The notes under the pieces were generated by a model. The model worked only from the letters and a program-made list of their open reading frames with translations, was not told the origin of the DNA and did no database searches. A stretch of 33,413 bases of DNA from Neocallimastix lanati (nom. inval.) (Eukaryota > Neocallimastigomycota > Neocallimastigomycetes > Neocallimastigales > Neocallimastigaceae): positions 12,501 through 45,913 of the forward strand of contig JACVTC010000325.1 of the NCBI GenBank assembly GCA_016946835.1. Direction: 5' to 3'. Made by a program: the position numbers and the translations under genes. Positions 9,315 to 20,216 of this stretch are shown in pieces (position 1 is the stretch's first letter; the number at the start of each line of letters is the position of its first letter).

Positions 9315-9388
9315 TGATTTCGCCCGGATTCGAACCGGGGACCGTCTGTGTGTTAGACAGACGTGATAACCGACTACACCACGAAATC
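9315..9388 (-). tRNA. tRNA-Val (AAC), copy a
   Basis: 74 nt. Acceptor GATTTCG/CGAAATC, discriminator A. Anticodon AAC (complement 9352-9354) in loop CTAACAC, stem TCTGT/ACAGA. Downstream member of the Arg-Val pair. Identical to the copy at 11801-11874, where Val is instead the upstream member. Five T follow on the minus strand. Confidence 0.97.
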
Positions 9389-9392
9389 AAAA

Positions 9393-9466
9393 CGAGCTAT
9401 GCAGGACTTGAACCTGCGACCTCTTGATCCGTAGTCAAGCGTTCTATCCAACTGAACTAACAGCCC
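9393..9466 (-). tRNA. tRNA-Arg (ACG)
   Basis: 74 nt. Acceptor GGGCTGT/ATAGCTC with two G-T pairs, discriminator G. Anticodon ACG (complement 9430-9432) in loop CTACGGA, stem CTTGA/TCAAG. First gene of the Arg-Val pair. The 4-nt spacer is TTTT on the transcribed strand, the bare minimum for Pol III termination, so partial read-through into Val is likely. Confidence 0.95.
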
Positions 9467-9966
9467 GCATTTAAAAATTTTAATATTTCTGTTTTATTTT
9501 CCTTAAATCTTTTTAGATAATTAAGAAAATTTTAATTCATTTATTGATTCTATATTATCAATTAAAATAATATAATTAATAATGATTAATTATTAATTAA
9601 ATACAATTATTTATATTTACCAATGAAAATATTCTCTATATTTATTTATTATTAATAATAAAGATTAAGCAAAATAAAAAAAAAAAAAAAGTAAAAATTT
9701 AACAAAATTTTAAAAAACATCTGATATAAAGTTTAGTTTATATAACAAATATTAAAAATAAAAATATAAATAAGAATAATAAGAATTTTGTAATTATAAA
9801 ATTTCATTCTATTTTTAAGAAGTTCAGTTAAAAAATTATAAATATATTTTTATAGCAATAATAAAAATTGAATTAAAGTAATATATGTTAATACTTTTCA
9901 TAATTATTTTAATAAATTTTCAATAGAATTATTCGGAATTAAATAAAAGAATATAAATATATATAT

Positions 9967-9967
<1 letters not shown>

Positions 9968-10007
<40 letters not shown>
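9968..10007. repeat. Poly-T run (40)
   Basis: Uninterrupted T run after ATATATATG. It is 42 T in unit 2. Confidence 0.9.
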
Positions 10008-10013
<6 letters not shown>

Positions 10014-10112
10014 ATAGTGTCACGTTAATATAAATAATTTATAGAAAATATAATATTTCATTTAATTTGAGAGTTCTAATAGTAATAATGAAATATAAAA
10101 TAAAATTAATAC

Positions 10113-10138
10113 TATTAATATTACTGATAATATTAATA
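10113..10138. repeat. Palindrome, 11-bp arms
   Basis: TATTAATATTA, loop CTGA, then the exact reverse complement TAATATTAATA. In DNA this A/T-rich it may be chance. Confidence 0.8.
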
Positions 10139-10275
10139 TTATTTTAATTTAATATAAACATATTTGATATTATTTGTGATTAAATTTAAAAATATTATAT
10201 TATGTAATGATATACAATTTGATATAATATTTTATATCCTATTTCAAAAATAAATATCAAAAAAAATCAGAAGTA

Positions 10276-10349
10276 GCTCTGTTAGCTCAGTCGGTTAGAG
10301 CGTGGTGCTAATAACGCCAAGGTCGCAGGTTCGACCCCTGCACAGAGCA
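10276..10349 (+). tRNA. tRNA-Ile (AAT), copy b
   Basis: 74 nt, anticodon AAT at 10310-10312. Base-for-base identical to the minus-strand copy at 5191-5264. First of a plus-strand Ile-Lys pair, so the pair is present as an inverted duplication about 5 kb apart. The spacer here is TTTCATTT (8 nt), unlike the 16-nt spacer of copy a. Confidence 0.97.
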
Positions 10350-10357
10350 TTTCATTT

Positions 10358-10430
10358 GCCCGGCTAGCTCAATCGGTAGAGCGTGAGACTCTTAATCTCA
10401 AGGTTGTGGGTTCGACCCCCACGTTGGGCG
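10358..10430 (+). tRNA. tRNA-Lys (CTT), copy b
   Basis: 73 nt, anticodon CTT at 10391-10393, identical to 5102-5174. Second of the plus-strand Ile-Lys pair. T runs of four, five and more follow from 10435 onward. Confidence 0.97.
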
Positions 10431-10697
10431 TTTATTTTATTTATTTTTATTTTTTTTTTTTATTTTTTTTTAACTTAATTTGATTTGTTTATTTTTCTTT
10501 AAATACTTTTCATTAATAATCAATAATTTATTAGTAAATATCCTAATATTTAGTATATATTGTTATATTGCCATTTATTTTATCACAATTATTTATGTTA
10601 TAATTTTTATTTTTAATTATTATTATTATTATTATCACTTTTATTACTTTTATCAGCATTATTTTAGTATTACGTAAATTCATTTATACTTTTTATT

Positions 10698-10700
<3 letters not shown>

Positions 10701-10734
<34 letters not shown>
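10701..10734. repeat. Poly-T run (34)
   Basis: Uninterrupted; 33 T in unit 2. Confidence 0.9.
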
Positions 10735-10739
<5 letters not shown>

Positions 10740-10946
10740 TTTGCTATTTTATTAAGACTTTTTATTCTACTAAATATTATAAGCTATTTTTACAATTTTA
10801 TTTCATGCAACTTATTATGTATTAATAAATTTTTTATTAAAATAAAATTTTATATATTTTTAAATTTTAAAATATAATTTTTAATTTATTTTTTAATTTA
10901 TAATATATTTCTTATAAAATTCAATATTTTTTTATTACATTTAATG

Positions 10947-11622
10947 AATAAAAATAAAAATAAAAATAAAAAATAAGAATAAAAATAAAAATAAAAATAA
11001 AAATAAAAATAAAAAATAAGAATAAAAATAAAAATAAAAATAAAAATAAAAATAAAAATAAAAAATAAGAATAAAAATAAAAATAAAAATAAAAATAAAA
11101 ATAAAAATTAAGAATAAAAATAAAAATAAAAATAAAAATAAAAAATAAGAATAAAAATAAAAATAAAAAATAAGAATAAAAATAAAAATAAAAATAAAAA
11201 TAAAAATTAAGAATAAAAATAAAAATAAAAATAAAAATAAAAATTAAGAATAAAAATAAAAATAAAAATAAAAATAAAAATAAAAATAAAAATAAAAATA
11301 AAAATAAAAATTAAGAATAAAAATAAAAATAAAAATAAAAAATAAGAATAAAAATAAAAATAAAAATAAAAATAAAAATAAAAATAAAAATAAAAATAAA
11401 AATAAAAATAAAAATAAAAATAAAAATTAAGAATAAAAATAAAAATAAAAATAAAAATAAAAATAAAAAATAAGAATAAAAATAAAAATAAAAATAAAAA
11501 TAAAAATAAAAATAAAAATAAAAAATAAGAATAAAAATAAAAATAAAAATAAAAATAAAAATAAAAATAAAAATAAAAATAAAAATAAAAATAAAAATAA
11601 AAATAAAAATAAAAATAAAAAT
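10947..11622. repeat. (AAAAAT)n satellite with AAG-marked higher-order spacing
   Basis: About 676 bp of AAAAAT hexamers. At irregular intervals of roughly 20-90 bp a hexamer is replaced by AAAAAATAAGAAT or AAAAATTAAGAAT, giving two marker types, AATAAG and ATTAAG. The order of markers is preserved in unit 2, which has the same length. Confidence 0.93.
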
Positions 11623-11627
11623 AGAAG

Positions 11628-11691
11628 GTTATATTTTAGAATATAACAAAAATAAAAATAAAAATAAAAAGCTATAATTTTAGAATATAAC
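11628..11691. repeat. Duplicated small hairpin GTTATATT-TTAG-AATATAAC
   Basis: GTTATATTTTAGAATATAAC (11628-11647, perfect 8-bp arms) recurs as a degenerate copy at 11671-11691, each followed by AAAAATAAA. It sits just beyond the 3' end of minus-strand tRNA-Ser. Confidence 0.82.
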
Positions 11692-11712
11692 AAAAATAAA
11701 AAAAAAAAAAAA

Positions 11713-11794
11713 CGACAGCAGCAGGACTTGAACCTGCGCAGGCAGAGCCTATGTGATTTCTAGTCACACTCCTTAACCACTCGGACATGCTGTC
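11713..11794 (-). tRNA. tRNA-Ser (AGA), long variable arm
   Basis: 82 nt, class II. Acceptor GACAGCA/TGCTGTC, discriminator G as in eukaryotic Ser. Anticodon AGA (complement 11759-11761) in loop CTAGAAA, stem TGTGA/TCACA. Extra arm between the anticodon and T arms. Second gene of the Val-Ser pair. A run of more than ten T directly follows on the minus strand. Confidence 0.97.
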
Positions 11795-11800
11795 AAATAA

Positions 11801-11874
11801 TGATTTCGCCCGGATTCGAACCGGGGACCGTCTGTGTGTTAGACAGACGTGATAACCGACTACACCACGAAATC
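11801..11874 (-). tRNA. tRNA-Val (AAC), copy b
   Basis: 74 nt, identical to 9315-9388 across the gene body, while flanks diverge within a few bases. First member of the Val-Ser pair, with a 6-nt spacer TTATTT on the transcribed strand and no four-T stop. Confidence 0.97.
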
Positions 11875-12354
11875 AACCTTAAAAAATTTTTCGAGTTACT
11901 TCTTATTCTATGATAGTTTATAAAATAAATTTTTTTTTATAATACTATTTTTATTAAAATATATTAAAAATAAATTGTTAAAAATATTATAATTATTTAT
12001 GCTATATTAATTTTTAATAGTTAAAGTAGTATATAAATATTATTAATAATTTAATTTAAATTATATTGAGATTTTGATAATTATATTTATTAAAATTATC
12101 AAAGATAAACAAATTATTTTATAAATTACTTTAAGATATATATCAAAACATATATACAATAGTATATACGCAATAATTATTAGTAAAGTAAAAATTAAAT
12201 ATTAATAAGGCAATTTATTTAAACATTTAAATTAAATAAAAAATTTAATAAAGCATGTTGTTATTAAAATATTAAGTTTTATTTAATCAATAATATATAT
12301 AGAAAATTAAATATATCTAAATCTTGTTTTAATATATATTTTTTTAATTAATAG

Positions 12355-12386
12355 TATTTTTATTGATATCTATATCAATAAAAATA
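12355..12386. repeat. Perfect palindrome, 15-bp arms, 2-nt centre
   Basis: TATTTTTATTGATAT, centre CT, then the exact reverse complement ATATCAATAAAAATA. Located in the divergent Val/Glu region. Confidence 0.92.
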
Positions 12387-12459
12387 AATAAATTTATAAT
12401 ATATTTTATAATTTTTAAAATAAAATGAAATGAATTAAATAATTAAAATATAAAATAAA

Positions 12460-12505
12460 TTAATTGTATATTGGCAATTTAAGATATTTTATAAATATAG
12501 CACAT

Positions 12506-12556
<51 letters not shown>

Positions 12557-12596
12557 TGTATATTGTTAATTTAAGACATTTTATGGATGTTGCATA

Positions 12597-12641
<45 letters not shown>

Positions 12642-12711
12642 AATTAATTGAATATTGTTGATTTAAGTCATTTCATAAATAGAGCATATAAATTTGAAAA
12701 AAAAAAAAAAA
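12460..12711. repeat. Three diverged ~53-bp elements each ending in poly-A
   Basis: Copies at 12460-12512, 12552-12603 and 12644-12696. Each begins TTAATTGTATATTG or a variant, shares ATTTAAG, CAT and CATATAAATT blocks, and ends in a run of 39, 35 and 15 A respectively. Copies differ from each other at several positions, so the triplication is older than the amplification of the 12.7-kb unit. Confidence 0.9.
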
Positions 12712-12895
12712 GTTATTGAGAACGTTTACAAAATAAAATTTTTAAAATTTCGACTTTATCAAACCAATTAATTAAATAAAAATATATAGGTTTGATAGTT
12801 AAATATAAAATTATAAAAATTATAAAAATTATATATAAAGCTAAGGTAGAAGTATATGATAAAAAATAAGCGCATTTATAAATTTTACAACGAAA

Positions 12896-12967
12896 TCCGC
12901 ATTGGTCCAGTGGCTAGGATTCCACGCTTTCACCGTGGCGGCCGGGGTTCGATTCCCCGATGCGGAA
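12896..12967 (+). tRNA. tRNA-Glu (TTC), unit 2
   Basis: Unit 2 copy of 174-245, no difference seen. Confidence 0.97.
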
Positions 12968-13175
12968 TAATTTTTAATTTTTTTCAAAATTTTGCTTTAA
13001 AATTTTTATGTATATTTTATTATAATTACTAACTATAAAATTATTAATTTTATTTTAGTTTTTAAAGTTGTTTTCTATATTAACTGTCATTATGATAATG
13101 TATATATCACTGGTATTGTATATAGATAATTTAGTATTGGTAGAAAAGAAAATTTAAATAAAAAAACTTCAACTT

Positions 13176-13258
13176 GGACAGATGGCCGAGTTGGTCTAAG
13201 GCGTCACGTTAAGGCCGTGATCTATTCGTAGGCGTGGGTTCGAATCCCACTCTGTTCA
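13176..13258 (+). tRNA. tRNA-Leu (AAG), unit 2
   Basis: Unit 2 copy of 454-536, no difference seen. Confidence 0.96.
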
Positions 13259-13398
13259 TTTTTACTAAAATTTAGAGCAAATATATAATCTTTTTTATTT
13301 TTTATTACTAGAGATATAATTATATAAATATTAAATAACTATGTATGAATAATATTAATGTTATTATAGATTTAATAAATAAATAAATTATTAAATAC

Positions 13399-14031
13399 TA
13401 CAATAATAATAATAAAAGTAATAATAATAATAAAAGTAATAATAATAATAAAAGTAATAATAATAATAAAAGTAATAATAATAATAAAAGTAATAATAAT
13501 AATAAAAGTAAAAGTAATAATTTTAATAGTAATAATAATAATAAAAATAGTAATAATAATAATAAAAATAGTAATAATAATAATAAAAATAGTAATAATA
13601 ATAATAAAAATAGTAATAAAAATAATAATAAAAGTAATAATTTTAATAATAATAATAATAATAATAAGAATAAAAGTAATAATAAGAATAAAAGTAATAA
13701 TAAGAATAAAAGTAATAATAATAAAAATAGTAATAATAAGAATAAAAGTAATAAATAATAAAAATAGTAATAAAAATAGTAATAAAAATAGTAATAAAAA
13801 TAGTAATAAAAATAGTAATAAAAATAGTAATAAAAATAGTAATAAAAATATTAATAAAAGTAAAAATTGTAATAGCAATAATAGTAATAATTATAATAAT
13901 AATAAAAGTAATAATTGTAATAGCAATAATAGTAATAATTATAATTATAATAGAAGTAATAATAATAATCAAAGTAATAATAATAATAATAAAATAATAA
14001 TAAAATAATAATAATTATAATAATAATAGTT
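13399..14031. repeat. Compound AAT-based minisatellite, unit 2
   Basis: Same length and interruption pattern as 677-1309, unusual for such a long simple tract and a sign of very recent copying. Confidence 0.92.
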
Positions 14032-14454
14032 ATAGTAAATTTAAATGAATTAATACATAAATATAAATTGTTTATATCGATTCAATTAAAAGTAATATTA
14101 AAATTTATTGTTGATAACAAAAATTAAATAAATAGCAAATATATTTAATTTTAAAAATGTATTTAAAGAAAATTTAAAAGAATTTATAATTGTTTTTCTT
14201 TAAAATTAATGTTATAAAAATAAATATATATATATATATATAAAACGTACATATATACATATATAAACCATATAAGTCTAAATATTAATAAATTTAGTTA
14301 ATTTATTAATTATTAATTTATTTTAAGTAAAAATATTAATATTCAATTGTTATTTAATTCTTTTATTAATTATTATTGCCTATAAAAATGTAAATTTTAT
14401 GAAATATACACTAAATATATTTTATATTAGTCCCTCGGCATATTTTTATAAGAT

Positions 14455-14539
14455 CCTTCGATAGCTCAGTTGGTAGAGCGGTTGACTGTAGAATTATATA
14501 GTAATCAACATGTCACTGGTTCGACTCCGGTTCGAAGGA
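14455..14539 (+). tRNA. tRNA-Tyr (GTA) with intron, unit 2
   Basis: Unit 2 copy of 1733-1817; the 12-nt intron lies at 14492-14503. Confidence 0.96.
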
Positions 14540-14550
14540 TTTAATATTTA

Positions 14551-14623
14551 GCGACCTTAGCTCAGCTGGGAGAGCGTTAGACTGAAGATCTAAAGGTCCC
14601 GTGTTCAAGCCACGGAGGTCGCA
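14551..14623 (+). tRNA. tRNA-Phe (GAA), unit 2
   Basis: Unit 2 copy of 1829-1901, again 11 nt after Tyr. Confidence 0.97.
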
Positions 14624-14931
14624 TTTTTTATTTTATATTTTTATAATTTATTTTACATTAATATTTAATAATTAATTTATTTAGAAATTAAAATTTTAAA
14701 AAATTATTATTAATAAAATTACAAATTTTAATAAAAGCATTTTTTCAATTTATTATATTTTAGTATAATATAATAAATAAATATTTTAATTTTTAATTTT
14801 ATTTAAATTATTTATTAGTATTAATTGTTTTTATTAATTATTTATATATTAATTTAGTTTTTTACTTTTCTATTGAATTCAATTCAAATTGAGTTTTTAC
14901 TTTTAAAACTAATATTAATAAAATGATTTTG

Positions 14932-15004
14932 GCCGTTCTCGTATAGTGGTTTAGTATAAGTCGTTGTGGCCGACTCGACCCAGGTTCGAATCCTGGGAAC
15001 GGCA
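14932..15004 (+). tRNA. tRNA-His (GTG), unit 2
   Basis: Unit 2 copy of 2210-2282. Confidence 0.95.
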
Positions 15005-15176
15005 CTTTTTAACTTTTTCTAAAATTAATTCATTTTTAAATGAAGTTATTTTATATGAATCATTTTAGCATCATTAATTCATAATTAATTATTAAATAGA
15101 TTTATGCATTATATATTTTTAAATATACACATACATATATATATAAAACAACATTTTATTTTCTAATAATATTAAA

Positions 15177-15192
15177 AATAATAATAATAAAA

Positions 15193-15281
<89 letters not shown>

Positions 15282-15293
15282 TATAATAATAAT

Positions 15294-15341
<48 letters not shown>
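15177..15341. repeat. (AAT)n microsatellite, unit 2
   Basis: Same length as 2455-2619. Confidence 0.95.
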
Positions 15342-15803
15342 CAATGAAAAATACCAATAAAAATAATAATAATCAATGAAAAATATTAAATAAATAAAAA
15401 ATAAAAATAATAGTATCAGAATTATAAATTTATAAAATATATTATTTTTTTTAATAATATAAATATCTTAAATAAAAACTATTAGAGACGTATAGAAATA
15501 TATTTACTTTTAAAATGAATCCAAAACTTTAATTTTATTATTTTTACTTTATACAAATATTTTTCAATTATTTTAATTTATTAATTAAAATAAAATATTA
15601 TTTATTTACTACTTTAAATAGATATAATAGTTATGTTTATTTATTAAAATAATATTAGTTTATTTTACAATTGGCATTTAAAACAAGTTAAAAGATATAA
15701 AATTCAAAAAAAAAAAAAATATATATATATATATATATATTTTTATTGATTCAATGAATATAATTTAAATATTTATAAATTTTATTATAAAATTATTAAT
15801 ATT

Positions 15804-15988
15804 ATTTTTTATTTTTTTATTTTTATTTTTTTTATTTTTATTTTTTTTATTTTTATTTTTTTATTTTTATTTTTTTATTTTTATTTTTTTATTTTTATTT
15901 TTTTATTTTTATTTTTATTTTTTTATTTTTATTTTTATTTTTTTATTTTTATTTTTATTTTTTTATTTTTATTTTTATCTTTATTTTT
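15804..15988. repeat. T-rich (T5-8 A)n array, unit 2
   Basis: One T longer than 3082-3265, in the second T run. Confidence 0.9.
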
Positions 15989-16310
15989 AAATAGAGATTA
16001 TATTATTTTATATTATTTATATATTATTATATACATAATAATGTATATAATAACGTATCTTTATTTTGTTAACAAATAATTATTAATTATTATATAAATT
16101 AATTACTAAATTTAAATTTATAATGATAATAAGAAATTAAAAATAAAATTTGTTTTTTTAAAAAAATTAAATTGTAATATACTATTTTTAAGTACTATTA
16201 AACTAATATATATTCATTAATAAGAATAATGAATTATAATGTCAAATTCATATTTATTATTATTCACTTTGATACACAAGTAAAATGAATTTTAAAAAAA
16301 AGCAGGAAAA

Positions 16311-16383
16311 GGGGAATTAGCTCAAATGGTAGAGCGCTCGCTTAGCATGCGAGAGGCACCGGGATCGACGCCCGGATTCTCCA
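16311..16383 (+). tRNA. tRNA-Ala (AGC), unit 2
   Basis: Unit 2 copy of 3588-3660, with the G3:U70 pair kept. Confidence 0.97.
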
Positions 16384-16728
16384 TTTTAATATTTCTTTTT
16401 ATTTTAAACTATTATTTACAGTATTAATACACTTTAATTTACAATTAGCCATATTGAAATAACTCTTAAATAAATAAATTAATTTTCTTTTAATAAAATA
16501 TATATTACTAATAGAATAAAATTTATATTTTAGTGTAACTTTTATTATTAATATAGGGGATACATTTAATACTATACCTTACTTTGTCTTTAATGATTGA
16601 TGACTTTGAATATTATATTATTTTTATAAAATATTTAAATAAATAGGCAATTTAGTTAATGTTGAAAACCAAAATTAATAAAAATTAATAAAATTATATT
16701 TTATTTTATTAAAATAATTTAAAAAGAA

Positions 16729-16802
16729 CGCTCCTAGGTGGGCTTGAACCACCAACCTCTCGGTTAACAGCCGAACGCGCTAGCCAATTGCGCCATAAGA
16801 GC
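16729..16802 (-). tRNA. tRNA-Asn (GTT), unit 2
   Basis: Unit 2 copy of 4006-4079. Confidence 0.96.
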
Positions 16803-16804
16803 TA

Positions 16805-16877
16805 CGCCCTATGGGGGGCTCGAACCCCCGACCTTGCGGTTAAAAGCCGCACGCTCTACCAACTGAGCTAACAGGGC
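16805..16877 (-). tRNA. tRNA-Lys (TTT), unit 2
   Basis: Unit 2 copy of 4082-4154; the 2-nt gap to Asn is preserved. Confidence 0.97.
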
Positions 16878-17123
16878 TACGCTTTCTAGCCTTTTTTTTT
16901 CCTACTTTAAATTTTTTTTCTTGCTATATTTACTCTTAAAGATAACTTAAAATTGTTTTAATATATTATAATTAATTTTATATGTGTTTTTTCATAAATT
17001 TCGTTAACATATAAAAAATAACAATTTATTTGAAGTTTACCAAATATTTTAATAAAAATTTATTTATATTTATATAATTAGTTTTATTTATTATTTATTT
17101 AATTAAATAGTTATATATGTTTC

Positions 17124-17125
<2 letters not shown>

Positions 17126-17166
<41 letters not shown>

Positions 17167-17195
17167 TCTCAAATTTTTTTTATTTTATTTTATTT

Positions 17196-17260
<65 letters not shown>

Positions 17261-17292
17261 TCTCAAATTTTTTTATTTTATTTTATTTTCAA
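17126..17292. repeat. Duplicated poly-T plus 38-bp element, unit 2
   Basis: Same layout and length as 4403-4569. Confidence 0.93.
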
Positions 17293-17418
17293 AATGTTAT
17301 TTAAGAAATTTCAAATTAGTTATATATATAAAAATAAATAAAATAATGTTCAATTTTTGATTTTATGGAGAAATATTTTATCATAAATTAAAATTTAGAA
17401 AATTTGGTTTAATTAAGA

Positions 17419-17787
<369 letters not shown>

Positions 17788-17826
17788 TTAATATAGAAAT
17801 AAAGCTCTTATAAAAAGGAATAGAAT

Positions 17827-17899
17827 CGCCCAACGTGGGGGTCGAACCCACAACCTTGAGATTAAGAGTCTCACGCTCTACCGATTGAGCTAGCCGGGC
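17827..17899 (-). tRNA. tRNA-Lys (CTT) copy a, unit 2
   Basis: Unit 2 copy of 5102-5174. Confidence 0.97.
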
Positions 17900-17915
17900 A
17901 ATTTTGCTTTTATTG

Positions 17916-17989
17916 TGCTCTGTGCAGGGGTCGAACCTGCGACCTTGGCGTTATTAGCACCACGCTCTAACCGACTGAGCTAACAGAGC
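17916..17989 (-). tRNA. tRNA-Ile (AAT) copy a, unit 2
   Basis: Unit 2 copy of 5191-5264; 16-nt spacer to Lys kept. Confidence 0.97.
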
Positions 17990-18619
17990 CTGCCTGGATT
18001 GGCTATTAAAAATAAAATGAGTACGTTGAAAGATGGATTAAATTAAACTTTATTTGTATTTTATTTTTTAAAAAAAATAAAAAAGTCGAATAAAGAAAAA
18101 TAAAATAACATAAAGTATAATAAAAATTATAAAAATTATTAAAAAATTAATGATAATAATAAAATAAAATAAAAATATATTGTAAATACTAATCATTACT
18201 ATTATATAAGAAAGAAAATAATTTACAATAATAATAAAATTAATTAAAAAAAAATAATAAATCACTGAAATTATTATTATATTGAAAAAGATATATATTT
18301 TAAACTTATATAAATTCACAGAGAATTAAATAGAAAAATAGAAAAATAGAAAAATTAAAAATAAGAATAAAAAAAAAAAAAACATTAATAAAAATTAATT
18401 TAAATATTTCAATACTTCATAATTAATATAAAATTATTTATGATTCCTATATTAAAGGTTTTAAAAAAATAATTTATAAAATAATAACAACAATAATACC
18501 AAGAAAATAGAAATTATAGATAAAATGATAATAAATAAATTCAATAAATAAAATATTTATATAAAAATTATATATTTAAAAATTTCAATTAATTAAAACT
18601 AGTAAATTTAAAATTTATA

Positions 18620-18656
18620 AAAATATACCATATATATGATATATATGGTATATTTT
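18620..18656. repeat. 17-bp-arm palindrome, unit 2
   Basis: Exact copy of 5895-5931. Confidence 0.93.
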
Positions 18657-18868
18657 ATATATATATATTATATATATTATATATATATTTTACATTATTA
18701 TAATTAATATTAAATAATAGTAAAATACATAATATATATTTATATTTTATTTAACATTGTAATATTATATTTTTGAAATTTAATATATTTAAAAAATAAT
18801 AAATAATAAATAAAAAATTCGTAGACATAGAGCATATGATATGATATGGAAAATAATAATTGAATTAG

Positions 18869-18940
18869 TCCCAGGTAGTATAGTGGTGAGTATCCCCGCC
18901 TGTCACGCGGGAGACCGGGGTTCAATTCCCCGCCTGGGAG
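18869..18940 (+). tRNA. tRNA-Asp (GTC), unit 2
   Basis: Unit 2 copy of 6144-6215. Confidence 0.97.
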
Positions 18941-19372
18941 TCTTGCCTTTTTATATTTTATTTTATCAAATTATGATTTTAGTAAATTTAAAAACAATTT
19001 TAATAATTTTTTATATTAAAATTTAAATAATTTTACATGATTAATATATATCTTTATTTTATCTATACATTAATATATTAAGTAAAAATCAAAAAATTTA
19101 AATAATAAAAGAATAAAATTAAGTAAAATAAAATAAAAATAAATTATAAAATAAATATAAATATTTATATAAGCATTAAGAAAAAATATGAATATTTCTA
19201 ATTTACAATATTAATATAAATATAAATATAATATATATCTTATAATTATGTAATTTTATATCAGTTAAAATAAATATTTATTATTATTATTATTACTATT
19301 ATAATTATTAATATTATTGTTATTATTACTATTTTTTTTTTTTTTTTTTTTTTTTTGTTTAATAAAAATAAA

Positions 19373-19444
19373 AGGTCCTATCGAGATTTGAACTCGAGTT
19401 ATTGGATTCAAAGTCCAATGTGCTAACCGCTACACTATAGAACC
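19373..19444 (-). tRNA. tRNA-Gln (TTG), unit 2
   Basis: Unit 2 copy of 6648-6719. Confidence 0.96.
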
Positions 19445-19752
19445 TAATCTAATAAAATAGAATAAATATAAAATTCTTGTATACCTTATTATTTAATAAA
19501 ATTTATAGTTTAATACTTTTTTAAACAATAGTTAGAATAACTTAAAAGTTTAAATTTTATATAATTTAATATTATATATAAATTGTTTATTTTTTGTTTA
19601 ACAATTAAATAATAATTTGAATATATTAATATTATAATAGCTTTTTAAATAGATATTTTTGTAACAAATATAATAAATATAGCTATTATGAAATTATTTT
19701 ATTAATATTAATATCACATTAAAATTTATAAATATTTTTTTCTTTTACTATT

Positions 19753-19821
19753 TTATTATTATTATTATTATTATAATTATTATTATTATAATTATTATTA
19801 TTATAATTATTATTATTATTT
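19753..19821. repeat. 15-bp ATT-based repeat, unit 2
   Basis: Copy of 7028-7096. Confidence 0.88.
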
Positions 19822-19875
19822 ATTAATTAGTAAGTAATAAAATAAATAAAATAAAAATAAGAACTAAAAACAAAG

Positions 19876-19947
19876 GGGCTCATCCGGGAATTGAACCCGG
19901 GACCTCTCGCACCCAAAGCGAGAATCATACTACTAGACCAATGAGCC
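19876..19947 (-). tRNA. tRNA-Pro (TGG), unit 2
   Basis: Unit 2 copy of 7151-7222. Confidence 0.97.
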
Positions 19948-20216
19948 TTATTTAATTTGCTGCTATTTTCTAAATAACTAACAAGCCCTTAGAAATGGTA
20001 AGATTAAAAGTATTTCAATTAAAATTATTCGAATTAAGTTTTTATAATTTATATAAAGGGAAAAATTATTAAGAATACTATTGAGTATTTATTGAAGTCT
20101 ATTTTGATATTCATATTTTGCAATTACTATTTTTTAAAATACAAAATATAATATTGGTAATTAATAAATTTAATATATCTATTTTTTTTTTTATTATTTT
20201 TTTTTTTCTGTTTTTT

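Larger units (their letters stand above)
9467..10275. other. Divergent spacer Arg/Ile
   Basis: A/T-rich sequence with a 14-A run near 9677-9690, a 40-T run (9968-10007) and a small palindrome (10113-10138). No gene recognised. Recurs at 22197-23007. Confidence 0.78.
10431..11712. other. Convergent spacer Lys(CTT)/Ser
   Basis: The largest stretch dominated by simple repeats: T-rich start, short ATT array near 10617-10635, 34-T run (10701-10734), the AAAAAT/AAG tract (10947-11622), a duplicated hairpin (11628-11691) and a poly-A run up to the Ser 3' end. The open frame near 10480-10677 has no recognisable domain. Recurs at 23163-24443. Confidence 0.8.
11875..12895. other. Divergent spacer Val/Glu across the unit 1-unit 2 boundary
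   Basis: Unstructured A/T-rich DNA, a 15-bp-arm palindrome (12355-12386), the triplicated A-tailed element (12460-12711) and, after 12722, the start of unit 2 leading to Glu. No gene seen. Recurs at 24606-25625. Confidence 0.8.

Noticed and set aside
9172-9390. 72-codon minus-strand frame starting in tRNA-Val
   Set aside because: The N-terminal part is translated tRNA-Val and the rest is A/T spacer.
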